From NCBI GenBank assembly GCA_959347315.1, contig OY365811.1:37097206-37161205 (forward strand): 64,000 bases of DNA, given 5' to 3'. Source of the DNA: Bimastos eiseni. Its lineage: Eukaryota > Annelida > Clitellata > Crassiclitellata > Lumbricidae. How positions within the stretch are numbered: position 1 is the first letter of the stretch; every line of letters begins with the position of its first letter. Shown in pieces: positions 51,663-63,850 of the stretch. The position numbers were made by a program, and so were the translations under genes. Under the pieces are notes generated by a model. That model was not told where the DNA came from, did not search any database, and saw nothing but the letters and a program-made list of their open reading frames with translations.

Positions 51663-53474
51663 GTTGCGCTACTATGACACATGGACCCTACGAAGTCCCA
51701 CACTTCGCAACAGAGTAGAGTAACCGCCGTTGCTGGTCAGCTACCTACCTGTAATGTAAAGCCTGATATACCGTTCCAGGCCGATACATGAGAAGCCACT
51801 CGTGGTACGCGTTAGTCCAACTGTACAAAGCAACGTGTTGTCGGCCCATATACGTCACGTGGGTCGTGGGAGGGGAAGAAGAGAATTGTTTCCTAGGAGC
51901 CAAAGAAGAGCCAGCCCCACCTCACGCAGGAGCCACTGGATTTCGCGGCTGGATGCAACTATACCTGTGCGCGTCTGTCTGTCTATGGACCTCCTTCCCA
52001 ATGCTACGTTCTTCTTCTTCTCCTCTTCTTCCTCCTCTTTCGCTTCCTGTTCCTCCTCCCCCTCGTCTTACTCCTCCTCCTGTTCCTCTTCCTCTTCTTC
52101 CTCAACCTCTTCCTCCTCCTCCTACTCCTTCTCTTCCTCGTCCTCTTCCTCTTCCTCGTCGTCGTCGTCCTCCTCTTCCTCCTCCTCCTCCTCTACCTCC
52201 ACGTCCTCCATTTCTTGCTCACTGCTCATTCTTCTGCTTTAACTCATTTTCATTCCTTCTTCGCCTTTTTTTTACCTCAATCTCTTCTTCTTCTTGTATT
52301 CCTCTTCTTCGTGTTCTTCCGTATCTTCCTTTTTCTGCTTCTAACCCTCTTCATTCCTCTATTATTTCTCCTGCTCTTCCTCCTCCTCCTCCTCCTCCAC
52401 CTGCCTCATCTCCTACCAGGCTACCCCTCCTTCATCTTCTTTTGCTTTAAAACTTCCTCCTCGTCGACCTCCTCCATCTCCTCCTTCCATTCCTACACCT
52501 ACTCTTCCAGTCTTCCTCACTCTACTCCTCTCATCCACCTTATCAGCTCATAATTCCTTCTTCTTCGAAGCTGCAGAACCAGTCAACCAATCAACAGAGA
52601 ACGCTATTTTTAGCAGAAGCTAGCCTACATGCAGCGCTTCTAAGAAAGGCGGTACATGTATATATATTCAATATATATATATATTTATATATATACTTAC
52701 TGTAGGATTTCATAGGATAAGGTATTTACACATCCTATATACCGTAGATGTTTAAATATATAAATTATATATATATATATATATATCTGTGCATTGTTTA
52801 CATATAATAAAAATAATTTATAGTCCACGAGGGTGAAATTGTGTATGTAACAGTATACACCGGTAGGCCTACATAGCAAGATTTTATGCGAGGTGGCTCA
52901 ATATATAAGTCATACCAGGCAAAATTTCACGATTATTATGGTAAAAATTTCAATGCAACAGATATGCAGACAATATGTCAAGCAGGCGGATCGACCGACG
53001 GCTGACAGAGTCTGGAGTAGGCCATGGGCTGGATGACCATTGGATGGAGATCGGTGTTCGTAATAGATCAGCGGTAACGTGTTTCTTTTCAGAACCGAGG
53101 AGCACATCGTGTATACCGAATACCACCAATCCGATGCCTTGATCGGCTGAGAGTCGACACCGCCTGGGCCAAGACAGCGTGCAATGGGCAATAATCGAAA
53201 CTTGCCACCTACGAAGCGATGGATTGATACATAGGGCCTACCTGCGAGACAGCATTGGAGATACCATCCTCTATGTCATATCATGATGGCCAATACGAAA
53301 GAGTGGGATGTGATATTTGAGGAAAAGTGAACCCAGCTGAGTATTCCTCTCCCTCACCGTCTGAATGGACCGATTCTCCAAAGTGCGAGAAGTAAAGGGG
53401 TAATCCCTTAAACTATAGATCTTAACGCAGTCATTGGTATGAAGCGTTATCAGCTTCATTTTCTTAACCTCGGC
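51663..53474. other. 5' flank of the P450-like gene, repeats
   Basis: The first 100-300 bp should hold the P450-like promoter and 5' leader; no element is clear enough to name. A long polypyrimidine tract follows (about 52005-52555), then TA-rich DNA. Minus-strand open frames at 52910-53191 and 53271-53459 match nothing I know. Confidence 0.45.
52005..52555. repeat. Polypyrimidine tract (TCC/TTC)n
   Basis: About 550 bp almost purely C and T on the plus strand, built of tcctcctcttcctc-type units. It is the source of the Pro-, Ser- and Leu-rich open frames of up to 220 aa seen here. It lies about 350-900 bp upstream of the P450-like start. Confidence 0.95.
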
Positions 53475-53830
53475 ATATGAGGGCAGGTGGCCAATCCTCT
53501 CCCTCGCTGTCTCGTCTACTCTCCGACATTCTAAGCTTAAGTCCCACTTTTTAAAGAACTCTTACCCGAACTCGTTACTTGACATCCCACATGTCAATCC
53601 TCGACCAAGACATCACCCTCCTTGACAGCTACTCTGCCTCCCTGCTGACCTTCTGGAAACCGAACTCTGACCTCCCACGTACTATCCTTTGGACAACCCT
53701 TTCGATTTGACGCAGCGCTCGTGAATAAGCTGGTGCCCTGCGCTTGGCTTTCAAGTGGCGCTTTAGAAATTTGGAGATTACGATTGCGATTATAGTCGTG
53801 TTAGCTTTGGGCGCAAGTGGAACACAAATT
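53475..53830 (+). mobile_element. LINE 3' end with ATTACG-type tail
   Basis: A short frame (SKLKSHFLKNSYPNS) matches the last residues of CR1/jockey-like RT proteins. It runs into the untranslated tail gcgctcgtgaataagctgg, tgccctgcgcttggctttca, ggcgctttagaaatttggag, attacgattgcgatta. This copy ties the short solo tails elsewhere in the window to a LINE. Confidence 0.65.
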
Positions 53831-54836
53831 CGGAAATTTTAACCGCGGATCTCTCGTTTAACAGTCCAGTACGCTAAGCGGCTAACTGCTAGACCATCTA
53901 GTACCGTCCTACTCTGAACGGCTACCCATGCGTTAAATAGTTTATAAGCCAAGACGCAATATTCCCTAAATGCGTTAAATAATCTCAGACATTCATGTCA
54001 ACATGTTAACTTACTGTTAAACAATTAACAGTCTATATACCATCCTCAGCCACGCGGAAGTCAATACAAAAAAGTCTTATTGAAAAGTGTTTCCAGTTGG
54101 CAACGCTATTCCTTTTCTGCCATATCAAATCAACTTATTATTTATATAACCTATTCCTCAATTCAACCGTTCTACACCATCCGGGTCTTAACGCGTTTGC
54201 CTAAATAAATAATAGGCTATGTCCAAACGCAATCGATGTTTGAAAGCTATGACTGGCAGTGCGGACAGAATCAACTGTTGTATGAAAGATCCCGGTCTTC
54301 TCTGGTCTGAACCTACTGTGTACGAAGGTAGAAATGAAGATGTTGACAGACACATGCCGTGTGACAAACAGACAGACAGACGGATCAATCAACCAATCAA
54401 TCGATGAAAATTAATATTGCGCCTCTACTAGAAATCTACTCAGAGGTGCTGTCATGTATGGACGGACGGAATGAAAGACATTAGTGTCGTCGTTGATCGC
54501 TTTCATGAGAAAGATTGATTAAAATAATTGGGTTTCAGTGACAGTTCTTGGGATTCATTGCTTGACACATATTGTCAGTACAGCCGATTTGATTGACAGT
54601 CTAGTTGGCGTGATTGGCAGTTCAGTTGACGTCAATGTCAATACAGTTGTCAGTGCTGACGCCTGATCGTAATCACAAAAGTTTTAAAGCGCTGCGTCGC
54701 GTCAGACAGTTTGTCCTAAGATCCTCTCAAGGGGATGTTCAATGGCAAATGTCTTTTCGCTATTTAATTACGGCTATCGTGAGCCTCCGCCCAAGTAGAC
54801 CCTACACATGGCACGGTTGAGATACTTTGGCCGGCG
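53831..54836. other. Intergenic, no supported gene
   Basis: Mostly unique A/T-rich sequence. A truncated LINE tail on the minus strand lies near 54412-54460 (tagaaatctactcagaggtg). Short open frames have no recognisable product. Confidence 0.35.
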
Positions 54837-55008
54837 CAGGGCCGTACCGAGGGCGGCCAGCGGGACCGTGACCCAGGGCGAAAATGTGGAAAGGTTGCAA
54901 ATTTCACGATGGAATAACTCATTATTCCATCAAATACACTATTTTCAAAATGTGGGACGCCAGATTGATGCTTGGAACCGTGCGCAATTATAGCTCGGTA
55001 AGACCCTG
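54837..55008. mobile_element. 172-bp hAT-like MITE with 8-bp target duplication
   Basis: The left end CAGGGCCGTACCGAGG and the reversed right end CAGGGTCTTACCGAGC are terminal inverted repeats. The flanks ggccggcg and ggtcggcg match at 7 of 8. No coding capacity. Confidence 0.65.
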
Positions 55009-55566
55009 GGTCGGCGAAACGTCTTTTACCAAACATCATGATTGCTGTATTCTAACGATGCTCCCTCTTTCACCCTCGCTGGCGTCCGCTTCATTTTGTT
55101 CAATTCTTATCGAAAACTACGCAGGATTTTTTAAATAATTTGCAAGATTACGCCGGCGATACATCATGCACGTAGGCCCCTTGACCCGGTTCAGTCGTCT
55201 ACCTCTAATGCGATTATTGTATTAGACGAAATAATTAATTAGGAGGATTAGTATGTGCAACGAGGCCATGGTAAAGGCATTAGGCTCTAGGTCCATCAGA
55301 ATCCGATTTGTCAAAAAGTAAGCGGGGATCGGCTGATGAAAACTTGGGGAATCTGAAAAATACCGCACTATATGTCAACACCCTTATTGTAGCTGAAGTT
55401 GGGTGACCCCCGGCAAATCGAACACTTGGCCATTTTACCCCGCACAAACTAAAATTATACCCCAATCGAGCGCATTGTCCAAAGCTCCATAGACCATTCC
55501 CTTTACTTCTAAGCACAACCGCCCTATGATGGAATTGTTCAGTCAATTCATCCCGATTGATGACGC
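55009..55566. other. 3' flank of the secreted-peptide candidate
   Basis: Probable 3' untranslated region of the minus-strand gene ending at 55567, and unique sequence beyond. I see no other gene. Confidence 0.35.
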
Positions 55567-56126
55567 TTAGAAATTGATTTCGGCCTTATCTAGGAAGCTA
55601 TTGTAAACTCGCTTCAAAGTTTCCCGTTTTCCCAAAAACTGGCTCTTGGTCTTATCTTGGAATGGGGGACGTTGTCGCCAAGCCGATTGTCCCTTCTTGC
55701 GGGTATCACGTCTTCCAAACATTTCGAGCGTTTCATCAGAGGTCGATTTCATGTTCTCAGAATTCAGTTTATTCGCCATTTCGCCACCTCCCAGCGACTG
55801 TCTCCCAGTCAAGTCCTGCGTATCTGGCTGACCGCAAGGCGCATAGGTGTCGCCACTGTCGCAGCAGCCTCTTGCCGTGATCTTAGCTCTGCGGTGAGCC
55901 TCGCATCCAAGACGCAGCAATGGCGACCATCCTGCGTTTTCGCATTCTTTGCGGAAGCTGTCGATTTCTTGACCCGGTGACTGTTGCAAGTCGTAATTTT
56001 TCTGATTAAGAGTAAGACAAATTCTGACCGAAGGTGTTTCGGATTCTGGATGTGCTGAACTGACACCTCCAGACGACAACAGAACGAAACTCAAAAAGTT
56101 CATGGAGCAGAAAGCGGACATTCTGA
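55567..56126 (-). CDS. Candidate secreted cysteine-containing neuropeptide-type precursor, 184 aa
   Basis: An exon starting at 56126 after the acceptor gatgttttcag, with ATG at 56121 and stop at 55567. The N-terminus (MSAFCSMNFLSFVLLSSGGV) looks like a signal peptide, cleaved near VSSA/HP. The middle has six Cys (C-x24-C-x12-C-x12-CC-x8-C; RLGCEAHRR, RGCCDSGDTYAPC). The C-terminal part has ETLEMFGRR, TRKKGQ, SQFLGKR and TLKRVYNSF: two Gly-dibasic signals that would leave amidated -EMF and -QFL ends, plus KK and KR cleavage sites. Such spacing is usual in neuropeptide or hormone precursors processed in the secretory pathway; the function is inferred only from these motifs. I do not recognise the family, and the cysteine pattern is not that of insulin/relaxin, calcitonin or ITP/CHH. 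A 5' noncoding exon must lie upstream. Confidence 0.6.
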
Positions 56127-56644
56127 CTGAAAACATCAAAATAGTTATTAATACATGTTAGCCATTTTTTTCCGGATTAATTGCTCAACAGCTGCAGGTG
56201 TTCCACGTGTAATGACCCATGTGTATTATTGTCAATTATTGTGCTTAACAGTAAAGAAGTTAATTTTAGCTTACTGGCCTAAGCACTCTCCAGACACCTT
56301 TTTTAACGTGTAATGGGATTGTACTTTTAACATAGATCATAATCAATGTGGAAAGAATTAGACTTTCAGTACTGTACTGAAAACAGCACTTCGCTTTACA
56401 TTGGTACAAGAAACTTTGATCTTAACATGAAAGTATAGATCAGTATTAAAGTAGAAGAAGGTCAACATTATTATTCATTATTTTAACTCTTTCGTAAATT
56501 CAACAAATAGTCTTTCTAGAAATTCATATGTAAGCCAAGGTCAGAATCGGTTTGCAATGTCCATATGTAATCTAAATCCTCGAAAATTTCTCAGCGCCCA
56601 CAAAAGCTACGTCAGGGAGACCAGCTTCTTCATCGGCACTATAT
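56127..56644. other. Upstream of the secreted-peptide candidate
   Basis: Intron or promoter sequence of that gene, A/T-rich, with no supported coding exon. Confidence 0.35.
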
Positions 56645-57652
56645 CAAATCAAGTCCGCAATTGCCAATCCTCTCGTTTCTTTCCTGTGCCAGGTCGAAGT
56701 CCGAGGAGTCAAGCCGAGGAGACAGCAATGAGGGTGGTCATGTGGTGGCACAGGAGTAGTATCTGGATAGGACACTTTGAAGAGTTCAGTTTTTAGTCTG
56801 GAATATATTATGGAAAGTAGCAGAGGATAGTAAAGCGGAGTAGAGGTTATACTTGCAGATGGAATATGGGGATGAGCAAACTGACGGAGTTTTTCTTTAA
56901 GTCCAAAGGGCTGGTGCATCATAGACTAAGGTGTGGTTGCAGAATTTCAGAGACGATGAGACTGGAGGTCGAGATAAAGAAAGATATGACGATGAGCGAG
57001 TTGATCCGTAAGGAGTTGACGAATGGAAGAGGGTTGAGAGGTTTGAAGTGCGTTGTAGGTAATAGATATAATTTTGTATTGGATGCGTTGAGGAACTTTA
57101 AGCCAATGAAGTGATTTGAGAACAGCGGTTAGGGTGCCGTCTATAAATGACGTCACGCGCCTAGGGGAGAAAGGTCACCCATTTGTGACGAAGTGTGACG
57201 AGGGGGGTGGTCGACGAAATGTAACATCACATCATCACATCAAACGTCAAAATCCGTAATTTTATTCAAAACTCACTCAATTAAACGAGCTCCACTTAAT
57301 TAGCAGTAACTGTTACCACAATTTAATAACACTAATTGTTATAATCGTATTCTTATGTGCCATGGCGTTTGGGGGTCTTGGTGACTGCGCGGACAAGAGC
57401 ATTCTGAATTGTTTGGAGGCGTCTTATTTGACAGGAATTAATGTTATGAAAGAGAAAATTGCAATAATCTAGTTTTGAGTGAGCAATTGAAGTGGCTTTT
57501 GTGTAATGCTGTGCATGCAGTCTCGTAGTTGAGAATATTATATATATATACATATATATATACATATAGTAGGTGCGAGGTAGCTGTGTGATGTAGTCGG
57601 AAAAGGTAAGGTTCTTATCCATACATGTAGTCCGTGGAGGATTTTTGTCCAT
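56645..57652 (-). mobile_element. CR1/jockey-like LINE relic split by a TIR element
   Basis: Minus-strand frames give AHSKLDYCNFLFHNINSCQI, RRLQTIQNALVRAVTKTPK, then (after a 227-bp insert at 57132-57358) LTAVLKSLHWLKVPQRIQYK, TYNALQTSQPSSIRQLL, and finally RLKTELFKVSYPD. This is the order of the post-RT region of this LINE group. Frame breaks are present, so it is inactive. Confidence 0.8.
57132..57358. mobile_element. TIR element of the GACGTCAC family, copy 3 (one arm), inside a LINE
   Basis: Begins gtgccgtctataaatgacgt and follows the left half of 22369-22887 closely (ggtcgacgaaatgt, catcacatcatcacatca, ttaattagcagtaactg), ending attcttatgtgcc. Only about half an element remains. LINE coding sequence continues on both sides, so it inserted into the LINE. 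Confidence 0.75.
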
Positions 57653-60600
57653 TTCTCACTCGCTGGAGGAGATTGTTCTGCCAGTTTTCCAAAAAAATCG
57701 CTCAAAAATCGCCTACTTCTTTGAAGCGTCATGGACTTGATCGAAGCGCCATGGTCAACTACGAGCCTATATTTAATGTTACATTTAGTTCCATATAAAG
57801 TATCATCGCGCACCAAAAAGTGGATTCTCAGGCCATAGCCTATCTGCTAAACACCCTTACCCCTCTTCCCATCTTACTTCTCTGAACACCTATTATAGAC
57901 CTACCTAAATTTCTATGCCTGGTTTTTGCCTCAATTTGCGACTCGTTACCCCATCACCCAATGCTGATACCCGTTCAAGCAATTTGTTTTTAATAGGATC
58001 GACTACTGCAGAACCATTTGTGTTGACCTTCTCTAAGTTCCCTTAGCGTGGTTTCTGTACGTGTTTCATAGGATAGGGAGTTTTGTTGCTCCGTCTCTCG
58101 TTTGATCTCACGCAGAAATCTTCATTCTGCATCACTTTAGACCTACATGTAGGCAACTGTGTTCCTTTTCAATGGTTGGACCGACCACATCAAATAAACT
58201 TCTTCCTTTAGATCTGCGTGTTGTTTCAGCTAGAGACTCTGCATTACATCTCTTATAGGCATCTGACAACTGGTTTATCGCCGGAGTTGGACTGTGAGCG
58301 CCTCTGAGTATATGTATCGTGAATGGGCGCAGTATGAGTTCTCTGTTTGAAATAAATACTCATGGCCTATAGTACTGCGCCTGTAAATAAACTGGTTCCC
58401 CGACTTCGCTTTTGTGAGCGCTGTAGAAATTTTGAGATTACGGTTACGATAAATAACGGATGGCTGTTCCAATGAATATGCATAAAAACACTGAAGTAGG
58501 CTAGCACATAAAGAAGGAACAAATAGCTAATTTGATTAACTCAGGCTAAACAAATACGCCACAAATGTTTTGAATTCCGCAAAGCCCCAAAGTAGCCCTG
58601 TAGGCCTATATATTCAAGAAGTAGTCCAACTCTGAAAAGCAAACTCGCACACAGAAGAAGTCTGAACAGATGACAATTTCAGGGACAATTTCGCACAATA
58701 GTGAGAAGTTGGTGAAAGGAAGTCACAGCTACAGGCGCAAGTCACATATATAGATAGTTAAACATGTGCTTAACCATGCATACGACAATGACTAATATTT
58801 GAAATTTAGGTCGAAATATTTAAACCAACCGTTTCGTTGCGATACAGCTTTGACGATGGCGACGCAAACTATAAAAAATCTACAATTTCAATCAGTCTCC
58901 GTCTGTCGCCCTTTATAGACTTCTAGAAGCACAGCTGCATGAAGGCTTTGCTAAGTATGCCTATACATGCATACATGCATATGCGTATACATGACTGACA
59001 ATATGGTCAGAAACGTCATCAGTGATCCTCAGAGACGGATTGTCCAGTTCTGCAACTCTACTCATCGCGTCGGAAGCTTCTCGCTTTATCCGTCATACAG
59101 GAACCTCGCAATCGGTGTCGTGTGTGTGTGTGTGTGTGTAATAAGTTTATTTAACGACGCATCGACGACAAGGATGATATGCGTATCAATCGGTGTCGGT
59201 GGGTCCGTCTCTTTATATGTGTCTTCGTTCGGCTATATGTCTCTCTGTGTCACTCTTTCCCGAAGATGTCATCACCTCCATATATATGTATTATATATAT
59301 CATATGTAAATGTATTATATATTATTATATATATATATTGCTAGTAGAATTTTTAGCCGATAAATAAAAACAGCATTCGCAAAAAAATGCCAATGATACT
59401 AAGTATACTGTATGTGCTTAAAATAAAAAATAAGGCGAAAGATTTTAGGCCTGCGTTTGATATAATAACGTCAACGATCTACAGTTATATGCATATTTTG
59501 GATTGTACATGGGAATATATATATTATATATATATATATATAATATACCTCTATATATATCTCTCAATAATGCGGATTCTATTTGAAGGGTAATGAGAAT
59601 AAGATGGAAGTGTCGGCATTTTCAATGCATAGTCAATCAATCCTTCTTGAGACGTTCAGAAACCTGAAGAATTTATTCATGTCCAGGAGTTATGAAGCGA
59701 GGATGAACACATTTCAGAAGCTGTAAAAGACGCAATACATTCGTCATCTACATACGTCATATATACACGTACATCCACACCCAATCGTATAGTAATCATG
59801 CCATCGTCATTGCGCACTCAGTATAGTATGCCACAGAGGCGTCCACATAGGAGGTCCGGAGTCAAATGCCTCCAATTTCAGGTAAGGGGATAATTTTTAG
59901 TCTTAGGGGAATATCTTGTCTTCCTAACACTGCCTCCATCACTCAGAGGGGGGTTGACACCTCTGGTACGCCTCTCTACAGAACGATATTATCTGCCTTT
60001 ACACACAAACACATACGCACATATGTTAGATAAACGTGCCTCAGCGCCTTCATCAAGCCAAGGAAGGCGCTACATTAATGCTGCGATGTTTGCATGCATA
60101 CAAACATACAACTGAGTCGGTACGTCCCCCCCCGCGTGGTCCCTCCAAACAGGGGCGTCGAGAGCCACAACGGACCTCGGGGCAGCCACTCCTCAGGGCC
60201 CCTTGTGTTTTCAATTTTATCAGATATTCCAAGTCTGACGCAGACCTTTAAAAAGGCAATCAAACTACATTTAATGAATAATACAGTAACCAAATTAACC
60301 ATATTTAATTAATAGTAATCTTAATAATAATACTACTGAAATTAAGTGACTTGGCTTACTTACGTTTTCTTGCACAGTCTCGTCGGTTTCTTCAGTTATA
60401 AATTTTTTTGACATCTACGGGCCCCTGCCATCGAGTCTGACGCCGGCGCAGCAACCCTCCCTGACCCCCTCCCCCTCTCGACGGTACTGCCTCCAAATTT
60501 TACTCCATGCCACTTTCAGTTTTCAAGAAACCAGACATCCGACTGCCCGTCCGTGGTTCCCTCTGTTGGGAAAGTCTATATGCCTAGAGCCGTCACTGTA

Positions 60601-60860
60601 CATACATTTCACATACATACACGCATTGCATACATAAATGGATGCATACACTGTACATGCAGATATATAAACACAGGCCCTACATTTACATACACAGGAC
60701 TACATTTACATACATAGGTCTACATGCCTTTACACTACAATGCGCACATGCGTTTTTGAAGTTTTGTCTAACGCAGTGTTATAAAATACACATATATAAT
60801 GTTGCTTTACGTTGAGTGCGACCAGCTGTTAATAATTAAGATAATCAATTAATGATTGAA
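57653..60860. other. Intergenic, repeats only
   Basis: Contains LINE 3' tails (about 58290-58350 and 58375-58455), a (TG)n run near 59120, AT-rich arrays (59276-59340, 59516-59560), and a fragment at 60145-60260 (GPLVFSILSDIPSLTQTFKK) that may be another LINE end. No gene is supported. Confidence 0.4.
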
Positions 60861-61144
60861 TGATAAATTGAATACTTTATTCCAGATTTGTAGACCTAAT
60901 CACACTTTCCGATGAATAGCGTTCTACTCCCGTTTCATTCGGGTTGAACACAGACGGACAAGAGAGGGAACGGAGACAAAGAGTAACACAAGAGACGAAG
61001 AGACACATACTGAAACTGTAAGCATAGTTAGAGCGACAGAGACACAAAGAGATACAGACAATAGGACAGACAGATATCAGAGAAAGAAAGACTGACTGGC
61101 AGAAAGGCAGAAGCGTAGAAATAGAAGGTGTCATAAAGAAACAA

Positions 61145-61148
<4 letters not shown>

Positions 61149-61210
<62 letters not shown>

Positions 61211-61355
61211 GACAGACAGACAGACAGACAGAGACAGACAGACAGACAGACAGAGACAGACAGACAGACAGACACAGACAGACAGACAGAGACAGACAGA
61301 CAGACAGACAGAGACAGACAGACAGACAGACACAGACAGACAGACAGAGACAGAC

Positions 61356-61392
<37 letters not shown>

Positions 61393-61546
61393 GACATAGA
61401 GAGACATAGAGACAGAAAGAGAGACAGACAGACAGACAGAGACAGACAGAGAGACAGAGAGAGACAGAGAGAGACAGAGAGAGACAGAGAGAGAGAGAGA
61501 CTGAGAGAGAATGAGAAAGAGAGACTATGGAAATAGAAAGAAAGAA
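61149..61546. repeat. (GACA)n / (GAGA)n microsatellite
   Basis: About 400 bp of gacagacagacagagaca-type repeat. It yields three overlapping minus-strand open frames of 176-205 aa made of Cys-Leu-Ser-Val/Leu-Ser-Leu-Ser repeats, which are not genes. Confidence 0.95.
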
Positions 61547-63177
61547 AGAGATAAAGAACCCGAAAACAAGAAATAGAGCCGCAGACAGACAGACCGATAT
61601 AAAAACGATCATGTCCAATGAACACAGAGTAACAAACACAGACAAGCAGACAACAATAGAGAGATATAACCACCAATGTCAGCTAATTTCAGGAGACATC
61701 TGCCTTTCGTTAAACTTCACTTAGTGGCGCCAAATAAAAGAGATTTCTCCCTTACAGTCACCCAGGTTGCGACATAAGGTTGCATCTCGTGTCGTCATTT
61801 CAAGAAGACTACGTCACTTCTGAGAAGGTTTCCAGCACACGACACAGGGTAAGGTGGCTTCATTTTGAGGGTAGTGTACAGGTGCGCTCAATAGTGGCAT
61901 ATTCTTCAGACACCACCGCGGCTATGACGGGCAGTTCCCGCATTCTTCACGCCTAAACGGTCTTGAATCTAGACCGGCGCTTGCGTAATAATAAATTCAA
62001 AAGTTCTTAAGAGTTACTTTAATGCAGTGTGCCGCAAGCACCTTGCAGTTCGCAAGTGCGCCGAGGAAGAATTCTAATAATTGTTATAAATTAATTTAAA
62101 ACAACACTCTAAGAGAGAGATATAACGGTGCTTTAAACAGAAAATCTGTTCAATTGATACAATTTTTCGTTGTGTTCAGAACTTCCAAAGACTACGTTAC
62201 TAGATTTCACAAAAGAGACATAACAGGCTTTTTAAAGCAAATCTCTTCAATTGATATATAATGAAGAACAGCTCATCATTGATTTTAAAAAAATGACAAA
62301 TTTCATCCGTCAACATATTCCGAAAAGAGTTGGGACGAGTTGTGGCTTTCCATTCATAAATCTTAAGACTACCCGTCGATCAGACGAAGAGCAGTCAAAA
62401 TTCTTCTGGCATATTTGAATCTTGGTGATTTTGAGAATTTGTCTAACGCTGAAAACAAATGTAAAAAGAGGGAGAAACTTAGAATCGACGATGAAATTGC
62501 GAGTACGCTTGCCGTCTCTGGAGCCTCGTTTCAATTTGATTTGCTCTCGAAGACATACACAGACGATCATTACTCATTAAAATTTAAAAAAATTAATAAA
62601 CATTAGGTGATTATGATTATTATAATTGACTGGGTCACTAGAGTATTATTAGACAATTAGAATACTAAAATTAGATTATTATTAGATAATAATAGCGACA
62701 AATGGAAGAAAAGATAAGTTCCTGTTGTTTTATAACCTTCGATCAGACACCGCTGTTGCGAAATTATGTTGTCGCTGTAAGTCTAGATAGACAGACATCA
62801 TTCTGGTCATCTGAATAGTTTCTGTGCTGTATAAATAGTAGAAACAGAAAATTCGCATCCTATGAAAAGGACTATAGGGCTACTCTATACGAGATGCACA
62901 ATGTTCATTGATGCCATTTTTTCAATTGACAATGTAATTGCTCATGATGACAATGACTATGATGAAGGTAATGATGATGTCGACAAAGACGATGTTACTG
63001 CCGTTGTTATAAATAACTGGGTGATTACAACATTATTTTCCTCCAGAAATCATTTTGACTGCCTGTGGGCGTAAGAATAGTTATGATTATAAATAGTAAC
63101 AATTGTTATTTACTGGATTTCATTATTATAGGCCTATTATAATTATCATAATCCTAATTATTTTATTATTGTTTTCA

Positions 63178-63209
<32 letters not shown>

Positions 63210-63569
63210 AATTATCATTATCATTATGGCTCAAACATAATTAAGAGAACGATTATTTCTTAATGTCCAGTGGTTAAATTCAGCCGGATCCACCGGATCC
63301 GAGATCCTGAACCTCGAATTTTAGATCCACCGCCTCACCAAGCCATCCGCCACCTAACAGATGAGATCCGCCACCTAAATGCATGTTTTCTTTCAAAACT
63401 CAACCCCACCGCAACTTGTTTCACACATTTTATGCTATTCCGAATAGCAAATTAGCCATCTGCTACATTTTCACCACTTGGGCATATCCTGACTTCATGT
63501 TAAGTTAGGCCTACATATTTATAGTTCTTTGGAGACACGGCACCCCTGGAGGGTAAATCTAACCGCTGC
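61547..63569. other. Intergenic, no supported gene
   Basis: A/T-rich sequence with short arrays (ATT/TTA near 63180-63215). Open frames at 62310-62606 on both strands have no recognisable product. Confidence 0.35.
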
Positions 63570-63571
63570 TA

Positions 63572-63850
63572 ATGTCTAGTTTTAAAACAGTGGAAGACGA
63601 ACGCTCTCCAATATCATCGAACACAACATCTGAGATCCAACCAGACACAAAGATGTATTGCTGTAGTTGTCATCTTCTGTTGTTCTCACTGTTCTGCTGC
63701 CTCTGTTGGCGTCCCTCTCTCTCCTGCTTCATCCGCAACTGTCCGCTCGGTGGCAAGCGTTCCGATCCATCAATGGCAGCAGCAGCATCAGACTCCATAG
63801 ATGGCGGCATATCAACGATGCGTGACGTTAGTACAACAACAATAGACTAA
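63572..63850 (+). CDS. Unrecognised 92-aa open frame (opposite strand also open)
   Basis: The plus frame has a Cys/Leu-rich stretch (KMYCCSCHLLLFSLFCCLCW) flanked by Ser/Thr-rich ends. On the minus strand an ATG near 63800 opens MPPSMESDAAAAIDGSERL and a basic/Gln stretch reaching a possible donor (AACA/gtgaga, about 63690). The minus reading looks more like a soluble first exon; neither can be confirmed. It ends close to the window edge, where a gene may continue. Confidence 0.2.
   Translation: MSSFKTVEDERSPISSNTTSEIQPDTKMYCCSCHLLLFSLFCCLCWRPSLSCFIRNCPLGGKRSDPSMAAAASDSIDGGISTMRDVSTTTID

Noticed and set aside
51788..52553. 220-aa Pro/Ser/Leu-rich frame
   Set aside because: Entirely due to the polypyrimidine tract; three frames are open at once.
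60877..61676. Three overlapping 176-205 aa frames
   Set aside because: Low-complexity translation of (GACA)n/(GAGA)n.
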